5,728 nt of DNA from the NCBI GenBank assembly GCA_031285815.1, contig JAITVM010000281.1, positions 1 through 5,728 of the forward strand, read 5' to 3'. The DNA is from Clostridiales bacterium (GTDB taxonomy: Bacteria; Bacillota; Clostridia; Lachnospirales; JAITVM01). The notes beneath the pieces are model-generated. The model was not told where the DNA came from. It saw only the letters and a list, made by a program, of their open reading frames with translations, and did no database searches. This document shows, in pieces, positions 1 to 4,775 of the stretch. The number at the start of each line of letters is the position of its first letter. Position 1 is the first letter of the stretch. A program made the position numbers and the translations under genes.

Positions 1-257
1 TATTTGATGCCGTAAACGCAGTAGAAGGCGCAGATAAACCGCACAGGACAAGGATACGGCGTATTGGCGGGTTTTGGGATATAGATACAGATATTGAAGT
101 AGACCCGGATATAACAGTAGAAGACGCCCACAAAATTGCTTGCCAGGTTGAAGATGAAATTAAGGCGCGCCTGGAAAATGTTTACGATGTGATGATACAC
201 GTTGAGCCACGTGGAAATACTACAATTGAAGAAGGTTATGGCCTTTCTGAAAATTGA
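1..257 (+). CDS. Cation diffusion facilitator (CDF) family metal transporter, C-terminal fragment
   Basis: The frame starting at base 3 is open from the window edge to TGA at 255-257 and gives 84 residues; the 5' part of the gene lies outside. What is seen: a KPHRTRIRR stretch, then a beta-alpha-beta pattern with DTDIEVDPDITVEDAHKIA and ending in VYDVMIHVEPRG. This is the usual layout of the cytoplasmic dimerisation domain that follows the six membrane helices in CDF transporters (ZT_dimer type): a His near the first strand, an acidic 'EVDP' strand, a helix with 'EAH/EDAH', and a final 'V.IHVEP' strand. In the family these proteins export divalent metals (Zn, Fe, Mn, Co) in exchange for protons, and this domain binds metal and holds the dimer. 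The substrate cannot be told from the fragment. The coding end overlaps a TTGACA that may belong to the next gene's promoter. There is no evident link to the sucrose genes. Confidence 0.85.
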   Translation, partial: FDAVNAVEGADKPHRTRIRRIGGFWDIDTDIEVDPDITVEDAHKIACQVEDEIKARLENVYDVMIHVEPRGNTTIEEGYGLSEN

Positions 258-282
258 CATATGCTAATATAGCTAACACTAT
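254..282 (+). promoter_or_regulatory. Possible promoter of the scrR-like gene
   Basis: TTGACA at 254-259 is a perfect -35 hexamer and overlaps the TGA stop of the upstream gene. Seventeen bases further on, 277-282 reads CACTAT, which matches only three of six -10 positions. The implied start near 289 would leave a very short leader containing the AAGGAAAG ribosome site (285-292). The -35 match may be chance, because TTGAC arises simply from an AAT-TGA codon end. No copy of the two palindromes found before scrA is visible here, so autoregulation through those sites is not supported. Confidence 0.25.
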
Positions 283-302
283 TTAAGGAAAGCAGGCATT
301 AT

Positions 303-1283
303 ATGAACATCAGTCAAATTGCCAAAATGGCAGGGGTATCCATTTCGGCTGTTTCACGATATTTAAATGGGGGTTATTTAAGCAAAGAAAAAAAACTGGC
401 AATCAAGGCAGTAATTGATGAAACCGGTTACGAACCCTTTAAGCAGGCACAAATTCTCCGCACCAAAAAGACCAACGTGATCGGGGTAATAGTCCCGAAG
501 ATTAGTTCAGAAGCCATCAGCAAAGTTGTAAGCGGAATCAGCTCGGTTTTATCAGAACGCGGTTATTTAATGCTTTTGACCAATACAGAAAATGATACCA
601 GTAAAGAGATTCAGTACCTAAAACTGCTAAACAACAACCCGGTAGATGGGATACTATTTGTTGCCACAATGTTTGACGCAAGGCATCACAAAACCATAAA
701 AGAGCTGGATGTGCCCATCATAATTATTGGCCAGTCTTATCGTGATTACCCTTGTGTATATCACGATGATTATACTATGGCCAAACAGCTGACAACCCAA
801 ATGATTGATTCTGGAAAAAAGCGCCTTGGCTGTATTTGCGTAACTAGTAAGGATATGGCGGCCGGATACAACCGGACTGCCGGATTTAGGGACGCACTAA
901 AGGAACATTGCCTAGAGTTGCCTGAATATGGGGTTATTGAGGCCGATTTTAATATGGCGTCCGGCTATGAAAAATTTAAAATCCTGCAGGAAAAGTATCC
1001 AGAAATGGATGGCGTTTTTTGCGCAACCGACTCCATAGCTATTGGCGCGATGGAATGCGCAAAGGGGTTAGGAAAAAAAATACCGGATGAGCTGAGCATT
1101 GCCGGGGTAGGTTCTACTCAAATGTCTAGGGTTGTAAGCCCTAGGCTTACAACTGCATATCTGCATTATAAAACCAGCGGTATTGAGGGGGCGAATATAA
1201 TTTTGGAAATGATTGAGGGGGGGGCCCGCATTTCTAAACAGCTCAAGCTAGGGCATAAAATCACACAGGGGGAGACAGTTTAA
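303..1283 (+). CDS. scrR: LacI/GalR-family transcriptional repressor, sucrose operon regulator type (ScrR)
   Basis: This 326-residue protein has the normal LacI-family length. Residues 2-24 are the DNA-binding helix-turn-helix (ISQIAKMAGVSISAVSRYLNG). Residues 45-56 form the hinge region, with Leu52 at the place of the leucine that in the family wedges into the operator centre. Residues 57 to about 320 are the periplasmic-binding-protein-like effector domain: NVIGVIVPKISSE opens the first lobe, VYHDDY is at 152-157, RTAGFRDAL at 191-199, and VFCATDSIAIGAM at 238-250 is the usual last-lobe signature. The start at 303 has AAGGAAAG/GCAGG upstream and leaves the HTH at the very N terminus, as expected. 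The effector-domain wording (GVIVPKISSE, PCVYHDDY) resembles clostridial ScrR proteins as I remember them. The gene lies 291 bp before a sucrose PTS permease and hydrolase on the same strand, so control of scrAB is inferred. Effector identity is not proven by sequence. A perfect 10-bp inverted repeat lies within codons 277-284. Confidence 0.85.
   Translation: MNISQIAKMAGVSISAVSRYLNGGYLSKEKKLAIKAVIDETGYEPFKQAQILRTKKTNVIGVIVPKISSEAISKVVSGISSVLSERGYLMLLTNTENDTSKEIQYLKLLNNNPVDGILFVATMFDARHHKTIKELDVPIIIIGQSYRDYPCVYHDDYTMAKQLTTQMIDSGKKRLGCICVTSKDMAAGYNRTAGFRDALKEHCLELPEYGVIEADFNMASGYEKFKILQEKYPEMDGVFCATDSIAIGAMECAKGLGKKIPDELSIAGVGSTQMSRVVSPRLTTAYLHYKTSGIEGANIILEMIEGGARISKQLKLGHKITQGETV
1131..1153 (+). 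repeat. Perfect inverted repeat (hairpin) inside scrR
   Basis: GTTGTAAGCC at 1131-1140 is followed by a three-base loop, CTA, and its exact complement GGCTTACAAC at 1144-1153. It encodes V277-V278-S279-P280-R281-L282-T283-T284 of the repressor, a position where the family usually has a similar V-x-P-x-L-T-T string. The protein sequence therefore looks normal, and the symmetry is carried largely by codon choice. There is no T-run after it, so it is not a standard intrinsic terminator. It could be an operator-like protein site, an mRNA hairpin, or chance. Confidence 0.6.
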
Positions 1284-1300
1284 AAAGCTGCCTCTTTTTT
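1270..1300 (+). terminator. Probable Rho-independent terminator at the end of scrR
   Basis: GAGACAGTTT (1272-1281) can fold on AAGCTGCCTC (1285-1294) around a three-base AAA loop, with one A-C mismatch and one G-U pair. It is followed directly by a T-run (1295-1300). Outer G-U pairs can extend the stem. The scrR stop codon TAA (1281-1283) lies in the hairpin top. This would separate scrR from scrAB as transcription units. The stem is imperfect, so some read-through is possible. Confidence 0.6.
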
Positions 1301-1472
1301 AATGTGCCTGGCGTGTACGGATATATTTGGGGAAATTATTGCCCGAGGCTGGGAGTGTTTATGCTCGTTTTGATAAATATAAGTTTGGTAGTATTGTATA
1401 AATTAATAAGTAATATTTGTGGAATTCGCGTATTTACACAATTAGGTCAGTGTTATACAATATTAGCATTAT

Positions 1473-1488
1473 ATGAAATCGATTTCAT
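1473..1488. promoter_or_regulatory. Upstream operator: cre-type (CcpA) or LacI-family palindrome
   Basis: ATGAAATCGATTTCAT is a perfect 16-bp palindrome centred on CG, the classic form of a LacI-family operator. Its inner 14 bases fit the Bacillus/clostridial cre consensus TGWAANCGNTNWCA at every position, so CcpA binding and catabolite control of scrAB is one reading. ScrR, also a LacI-family protein, is the other. It lies about 58 bp before the start inferred from the TATAAT box. Its centre is 64 bp from that of the second palindrome, close to six helical turns. Confidence 0.7.
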
Positions 1489-1526
1489 CATTTGAATTCG
1501 AAAATATAAATAGCTTGTATAAATTA

Positions 1527-1532
1527 TATAAT
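1527..1532 (+). promoter_or_regulatory. Candidate -10 box of the scrAB promoter
   Basis: TATAAT is a perfect match in the AT-rich tract before scrA. At 16-18 bp spacing the -35 position (around 1503-1510) has only AT-rich, poorly matching sequence. TTGAAT at 1492-1497 is 29 bp away, too far to serve. The inferred transcription start near 1538-1540 falls inside the second palindrome, the expected layout for repression. A poor -35 would suit a promoter needing an activator, but in such AT-rich DNA a chance TATAAT cannot be excluded. Confidence 0.5.
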
Positions 1533-1536
1533 ATAT

Positions 1537-1552
1537 ATAACGATATCGTTAT
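1537..1552. promoter_or_regulatory. Downstream operator palindrome, probable repressor site
   Basis: ATAACGATATCGTTAT is a perfect 16-bp palindrome immediately downstream of the TATAAT box and 22 bp before the scrA start codon. Its position over the inferred transcription start suits a repressor, and ScrR encoded next door is the natural candidate. It differs from the upstream palindrome: the centre is AT and CG steps sit on either side. The two sites may therefore bind different LacI-family proteins. Confidence 0.7.
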
Positions 1553-1574
1553 CATAAAGAGGGGGTAATTTAAT

Positions 1575-2957
1575 ATGGATTTTAAATTAATAGCAAGAGA
1601 AATATTAGAGAAGACCGGAGGGAAAGAAAATCTTATTTCTGCGGCTCACTGTGCCACAAGGCTACGCCTGGTTATCGGTGACAACAGCAAGTGCGACAGC
1701 AAGGCTGTTGAAACTATTGACGGGGTAAAAGGGGTATTCTTCGCGGCAGGCCAGCTACAGATTATCTTTGGGACCGGTATTGTGAACAAGGTTTATGAAG
1801 CTTTTATTCAGGCGGCAGGGATTGCCGAAGCAAGCAAAGATGAAGTTAAAGCAGTAGCCGCGTCAAAGGAAAATTATTTTAAGCGGCTGATCAAAACTAT
1901 AGGCGATATTTTTGTACCGATCATTCCGGCTATTGTAGCCAGCGGTTTTTTGATGGGCTTAATGGAAGCCTTAAATTTTATGGTAGGCAATAATTTTCTG
2001 AATATCAATACAGAGGGTTCAATCTATCAATTTGCCGTTTTATTCAGTAATGTGGCTTATGTGTTCTTACCAATATTAATTGCTTTTAGTGCTGCAAAGG
2101 TTTTTGGGGCTAACCAATACTTGGGCGCTGTCATTGGCATGATCATGATCCATCCCAATCTGCAGAACGCCTGGACAGTGGCAACGGAAGGGGTACTAAA
2201 AACTCAGCCAGTATTTTTTGGCCTATATGAAATTGACATGACTGGGTATCAGGGGCATGTAATTCCAATTATCATTGCCGTATGGGTATTAAGCCAGATC
2301 GAGATACGCTTACATAAAGTTGTGCCTGCTATGCTGGATTTATTTTTAACCCCATTAATAAGCGTGTTCGTCACAGGATACTTGACACTGTCCCTGATAG
2401 GGCCAGTTTTCGTACTGATAGAGAATTCCTTACTTAACGGTATCCAGGCACTGATTGCACTTCCACTTGGAATAGGAAGCTTTTTGATGGGCGCGGCCTA
2501 TGCAACTACTGTAGTGTCGGGGATCCATCATATGTACACTGTTATTGACATAGGCCAGTTATCCATGTACGGCATGACTTTTTGGTTACCTCTGGCATCA
2601 GCCGCCAACGTAGGGCAGGGCGCAGCTGCATTGGCTGTAGCACTCAAAACTAAAAATGAGCGGGTCAAGTCTATGGCCTTGCCATCTTCTTTAAGCGCTT
2701 TTTTAGGGATTACAGAACCTGCGATTTTTGGGGTAAATTTAAGGTATATACGCCCATTTATTGCTGGGTCGGTTGGCGGGGCCTGCGGGGCCCTGTATGC
2801 ATCCCTAGTAAACCTAGGGGCAACTGGAACCGGAGTTACAGGTATATTTGGGATATTGCTACATTTAAATATGCCGTTTCAGTATATAGTGGCAATGGGG
2901 ATTTCCGCAGCGGTTGCTTTTATTTTATCCTGGATTTTAGGGATCAAGGAGGATTAA
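1575..2957 (+). CDS. scrA: Sucrose-specific PTS permease, enzyme IIBC
   Basis: This 460-residue membrane protein imports sucrose and phosphorylates it to sucrose-6-phosphate in the PTS. Residues 1-80 are the EIIB domain: NLISAAHCATRLRL carries the phosphorylated cysteine Cys26, and IIFGTG is at 63-68. Residues about 105-457 are the EIIC channel, with many hydrophobic segments (for example 112-132, 154-172, 228-240, 261-283, 293-315, 395-415, 437-456). It also has the conserved GITEPAIFGVNLRY at 378-391 and VSGIHHMYTVIDIGQL at 314-329, wording typical of the sucrose EIIBC group. No EIIA domain follows, as is usual for ScrA at this length, so phosphate must come from an EIIA encoded elsewhere. 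The start is fixed by AAAGAGGGGG at 1556-1565, nine bases upstream of the ATG, and by the N terminus matching the domain. A related beta-glucoside or trehalose permease is the main alternative; the adjoining scrB makes sucrose much more likely. Confidence 0.92.
   Translation: MDFKLIAREILEKTGGKENLISAAHCATRLRLVIGDNSKCDSKAVETIDGVKGVFFAAGQLQIIFGTGIVNKVYEAFIQAAGIAEASKDEVKAVAASKENYFKRLIKTIGDIFVPIIPAIVASGFLMGLMEALNFMVGNNFLNINTEGSIYQFAVLFSNVAYVFLPILIAFSAAKVFGANQYLGAVIGMIMIHPNLQNAWTVATEGVLKTQPVFFGLYEIDMTGYQGHVIPIIIAVWVLSQIEIRLHKVVPAMLDLFLTPLISVFVTGYLTLSLIGPVFVLIENSLLNGIQALIALPLGIGSFLMGAAYATTVVSGIHHMYTVIDIGQLSMYGMTFWLPLASAANVGQGAAALAVALKTKNERVKSMALPSSLSAFLGITEPAIFGVNLRYIRPFIAGSVGGACGALYASLVNLGATGTGVTGIFGILLHLNMPFQYIVAMGISAAVAFILSWILGIKED
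2946..2952 (+). promoter_or_regulatory. scrB ribosome binding site inside the end of scrA
   Basis: AAGGAGG is a full Shine-Dalgarno match nine bases before the scrB ATG. It lies within the last codons of scrA (Lys-Glu-Asp), with the scrA stop at 2955-2957. This fixes the scrB start at 2962 and indicates a single scrAB transcript with probable translational coupling. Confidence 0.85.
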
Positions 2958-2961
2958 GCAT

Positions 2962-4374
2962 ATGTTGGACGCAAATGGCAAAGATGATTTTTGGCGGCTG
3001 AACTATCATTTGATGCCCCCCTCCGGGTGGATGAATGACCCCAATGGTTTATGCTGGTTTAACGGCTGCTATCATGTATTTTACCAATATACTCCGAATA
3101 ACCCTAATGGGGCACTAAAATACTGGGGGCATTATTCCAGTACGGATATGATTAACTGGGATGAAATGGGGATTGCACTGTCACCTGACACGCCCTTCGA
3201 TAGAGACGGCGTATACTCCGGGTCGGCGTTAGCTGTTAAGGGCAAAATGCACCTTTTCTATACTGGGAATGTGAAATTTAAGGGCAGCTATGACTACATT
3301 ACGGAAGGGCGGGAAGGAAATACAATTCATGTCAGCAGCGAAGACGGGGTTCATTTTGGGGAAAAGAGTTGTGTTATTGCTGCCGCCGGCTATCCGCCAG
3401 GAATGAGCTGCCATATACGCGACCCCAAAGTATGGCAGGAAAATGCCAGCCAACACGCACCATATTTTTTGATTCTTGGAGCAAGGACACTTGATAATAG
3501 GGGGCAGGCGTTGATTTATCAATCCCCTAATTTAGAATGCTGGGATTATATTGCCTCAGTCTGTACTGAAAATTACTTTGGGTATATGTGGGAATGCCCA
3601 GATGTATTCCAATTAAATGGTATAAATATATTGAGCATCTCCCCCCAAGGTGTCGAACCCGATGGATATGATTATCAGAATACCTATCAATCCGGTTACT
3701 TTCAATATAAGGGTAGCCTTACTGGGGAGTATGAGCTGGGCGGCTTTAAAGAATGGGACCGTGGTTTCGATTTTTATGCCCCGCAGACCTTTGAGGACAA
3801 AGAAGGGCGGCGCATTATGATTGGCTGGATGGGCATGCCCGATACCCCCCAACATGTTAATCCGACTATAACGGACGGCTGGCAGCATGCCCTGACTTTG
3901 CCGCGGGAAATCTTTTCATGCCAGGGGCGTATATTCCAGAGGCCTATAACCGAAATTGAAGAACTGCGAATGGAGGGGCACGAACTTCCAACAGGAAAAG
4001 AAACCCCTATGATGGCTTCCTATGAAGCATTAATCCTCAATTCATCTGGGGGCAGCATAAAGGTTTCAATTAATGCTAGAGTGTCAGTGGAATTTAATAA
4101 AGGGGACCAGGAATTTTTTATAGAGTTTCATGATAGCGCGTTAGGTGGCGGGCGGGCGAAACGAAGTGCCCGGATGGAAAACTGTTTTGAAATAAGGCTG
4201 TTTGTTGACACTTCTTCTGTTGAAATATTTATTAATGGCGGCGAAGAGGTATTTAGCACCAGGTTTTACCCCGAGGATGGAAGGAGCTGCCTATCTGTTA
4301 CTGGTGAAGGGTTTTCGGGCAAGTATTGGCAGTTAAAGCCGCTCACAATTAATAATAAGTATGGTATACGTTAA
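2962..4374 (+). CDS. scrB: Sucrose-6-phosphate hydrolase (GH32 invertase)
   Basis: This 470-residue cytoplasmic enzyme hydrolyses sucrose-6-phosphate, made by ScrA, to glucose-6-phosphate and fructose. It shows the three acidic motifs of glycoside hydrolase family 32. WMNDPNG at 23-29 has Asp26 as the nucleophile, CHIRDP at 150-155 has Asp154 as the transition-state stabiliser, and WECPDVF at 210-216 has Glu211 as the acid/base. Further landmarks are YSGSA at 85-89 and FYAPQ at 271-275. A C-terminal beta-sandwich carries VDTSSVEIFINGGEEVFSTRFYP (415-437), a usual closing signature of the family. There is no signal peptide, as expected for a PTS-linked enzyme rather than a secreted invertase. 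Length is normal and no catalytic residue is missing. The gene follows scrA by 4 bp. The fructose product needs a fructokinase, which is not in this window. Confidence 0.93.
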   Translation: MLDANGKDDFWRLNYHLMPPSGWMNDPNGLCWFNGCYHVFYQYTPNNPNGALKYWGHYSSTDMINWDEMGIALSPDTPFDRDGVYSGSALAVKGKMHLFYTGNVKFKGSYDYITEGREGNTIHVSSEDGVHFGEKSCVIAAAGYPPGMSCHIRDPKVWQENASQHAPYFLILGARTLDNRGQALIYQSPNLECWDYIASVCTENYFGYMWECPDVFQLNGINILSISPQGVEPDGYDYQNTYQSGYFQYKGSLTGEYELGGFKEWDRGFDFYAPQTFEDKEGRRIMIGWMGMPDTPQHVNPTITDGWQHALTLPREIFSCQGRIFQRPITEIEELRMEGHELPTGKETPMMASYEALILNSSGGSIKVSINARVSVEFNKGDQEFFIEFHDSALGGGRAKRSARMENCFEIRLFVDTSSVEIFINGGEEVFSTRFYPEDGRSCLSVTGEGFSGKYWQLKPLTINNKYGIR

Positions 4375-4403
4375 GATATAGGATTGATTAGGAAAACCTT
4401 TGC

Positions 4404-4436
4404 ATGTGTCAGCGCTGGCGCTTTGCGCCACCACAT
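4404..4436 (+). terminator. Hairpin downstream of scrB, possible transcript end
   Basis: TGGCGC (4416-4421) and GCGCCA (4425-4430) form a perfect 6-bp GC-rich stem with a TTT loop. ATGTG (4404-4408) and CACAT (4432-4436) can close a second stem around it across an asymmetric internal loop. No T-run follows, so it is not a textbook intrinsic terminator. It may protect the mRNA 3' end or act with Rho. It is the only strong hairpin close to the end of scrB. Confidence 0.35.
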
Positions 4437-4520
4437 CATCAGAAACAAATTTAGCTTTGTAACAGTAGCGCATATTAGCGCCTAAAATGGAATAGCAGAA
4501 CATATCCGAATTACGTTACA

Positions 4521-4526
4521 TATAAT
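4521..4526 (+). promoter_or_regulatory. Possible -10 box for the DUF11 gene or a leader RNA
   Basis: A perfect TATAAT lies about 250 bp before the DUF11 gene. The best -35 at 18 bp spacing, AGAACA (4497-4502), shares only the last three bases of TTGACA. If active, transcription would begin near 4533, just at the foot of the 4533-4576 hairpin, and would carry the nested structure 4588-4698 as a 5' leader. AT-richness makes a chance match possible. Confidence 0.25.
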
Positions 4527-4532
4527 AGAGGG

Positions 4533-4576
4533 ACATTAGGAATATCAAATATCAAAAAAATTTGGTTTCCTTATGT
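4533..4576 (+). repeat. Imperfect AT-rich hairpin in the intergenic region
   Basis: The paired segments are ACAT (4533-4536) with ATGT (4573-4576), AGGAA (4538-4542) with TTCCT (4567-4571), and CAAAT (4546-4550) with ATTTG (4560-4564), around an A-rich loop. A single T-T mismatch and one small internal loop interrupt it. The segment TATGTAA (4572-4578) can pair alternatively with TTACATA at 4516-4522. Confidence 0.45.
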
Positions 4577-4587
4577 AATATTATAAG

Positions 4588-4698
4588 AAGACGATGGGAA
4601 GGTATCTGCATACGGCATGGCTCTGTCAGTAATGGTTGACATGGGGCCGGAAGAAACTCTGCATCGTATGCTCTTATCTGTTTCCCACCGTCTTTTTT
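4588..4698 (+). ncRNA. Candidate structured RNA element (leader RNA, sRNA or large terminator), family not recognised
   Basis: Three nested stems are visible by eye. The outer stem pairs AAGACGATGGGAA (4588-4600) with TTCCCACCGTCTT (4682-4694), 12 of 13 positions. The middle stem pairs GCATACG (4608-4614) with CGTATGC (4665-4671), perfect. The inner hairpin pairs GGCTC-TGTCA (4619-4628) with TGACA (4637-4641) and GGGCC (4644-4648), with a TG bulge and one G-U pair. The outer stem runs into TTTTTT (4693-4698), like an intrinsic terminator. It lies 78 bp before the DUF11 start codon. I checked from memory against the conserved cores of T-box, SRP RNA, c-di-GMP-I, ykkC and hammerhead RNAs and saw no match. 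A small transposon-like inverted-repeat unit is an alternative, but I see no target duplication. Confidence 0.45.
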
Positions 4699-4775
4699 AG
4701 TTTGTCAGGTGGGCTTCTTGTGTCAAATTTTATGATACAGGGCCACGCTGCGAATAATAAAAAGGAGATTTTTTT

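Larger units (their letters stand above)
1284..1574 (+). other. Regulatory intergenic region between scrR and scrA
   Basis: After the terminator arm this stretch becomes very AT-rich. It holds the two palindromes and the -10 box given separately. A 12-bp direct repeat TTGTATAAATTA occurs at 1394-1405 and 1515-1526, and TATACAA, the complement of its first seven bases, sits at 1454-1460. A weak dyad with arms TTGTG (1417-1421) and CACAA (1437-1441) is also present. A 63-codon open frame at 1304-1495 has no ribosome site and runs through the palindrome, so I do not regard it as a gene. Confidence 0.7.
4375..4775 (+). other. Long intergenic region rich in inverted repeats, no convincing gene
   Basis: These 401 bases between scrB and the DUF11 gene hold no supported protein gene. 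In order, I see a GC-rich hairpin (4404-4436), a small ACAAA/TTTGT dyad (4445-4460), two TAGCGC copies ten bases apart (4466 and 4476), a TATAAT (4521-4526), an imperfect AT-rich hairpin (4533-4576), a long nested stem structure ending in a T-run (4588-4698), and the ribosome site AAAGGAG (4761-4767). A 27-codon frame at 4617-4700 has no ribosome site and coincides with the nested structure. Confidence 0.7.

Noticed and set aside
1417..1441. TTGTG...CACAA dyad as a third operator
   Set aside because: Only part of the arms pair and the centre is asymmetric. It is much weaker than the two perfect palindromes.
1304..1495. 63-codon open frame between scrR and scrA
   Set aside because: There is no ribosome site before its ATG, it starts just after the scrR terminator, and it runs through the upstream operator palindrome. 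The composition is that of AT-rich regulatory DNA and the product resembles nothing I know.
3229..3888. Two minus-strand open frames (3229-3522 and 3613-3888)
   Set aside because: Both lie entirely inside scrB, whose catalytic motifs prove the plus-strand frame. They are antisense shadows.
4636..4664. TTGACA (4636-4641) as a -35 box for the DUF11 gene
   Set aside because: Nothing resembling a -10 box lies 16-18 bases downstream (CTGCAT or TGCATC), and the hexamer is part of the inner stem of the structured element.
4640..4664. CCGGAAGAAA as an SRP RNA (4.5S/scRNA) signature
   Set aside because: The SRP core needs a GGAA loop closed by CC/GG and followed by the GGAAGCAGC-type asymmetric loop. 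Here the base after the loop breaks the second pair and the rest does not fit.
4617..4700. Possible 27-residue small protein (MALSVMVDMGPEETLHRML...) or remnant of a longer frame open from 4587
   Set aside because: No Shine-Dalgarno precedes the ATG and the span coincides with the nested stem structure, which explains it better. It reads somewhat like real protein, so a decayed gene fragment is not fully excluded.
4702..4736. TTGTCA plus TATGAT as a promoter directly before the DUF11 gene
   Set aside because: Each hexamer is a 5/6 match, but the spacing is 23 bp, too long for a standard promoter.
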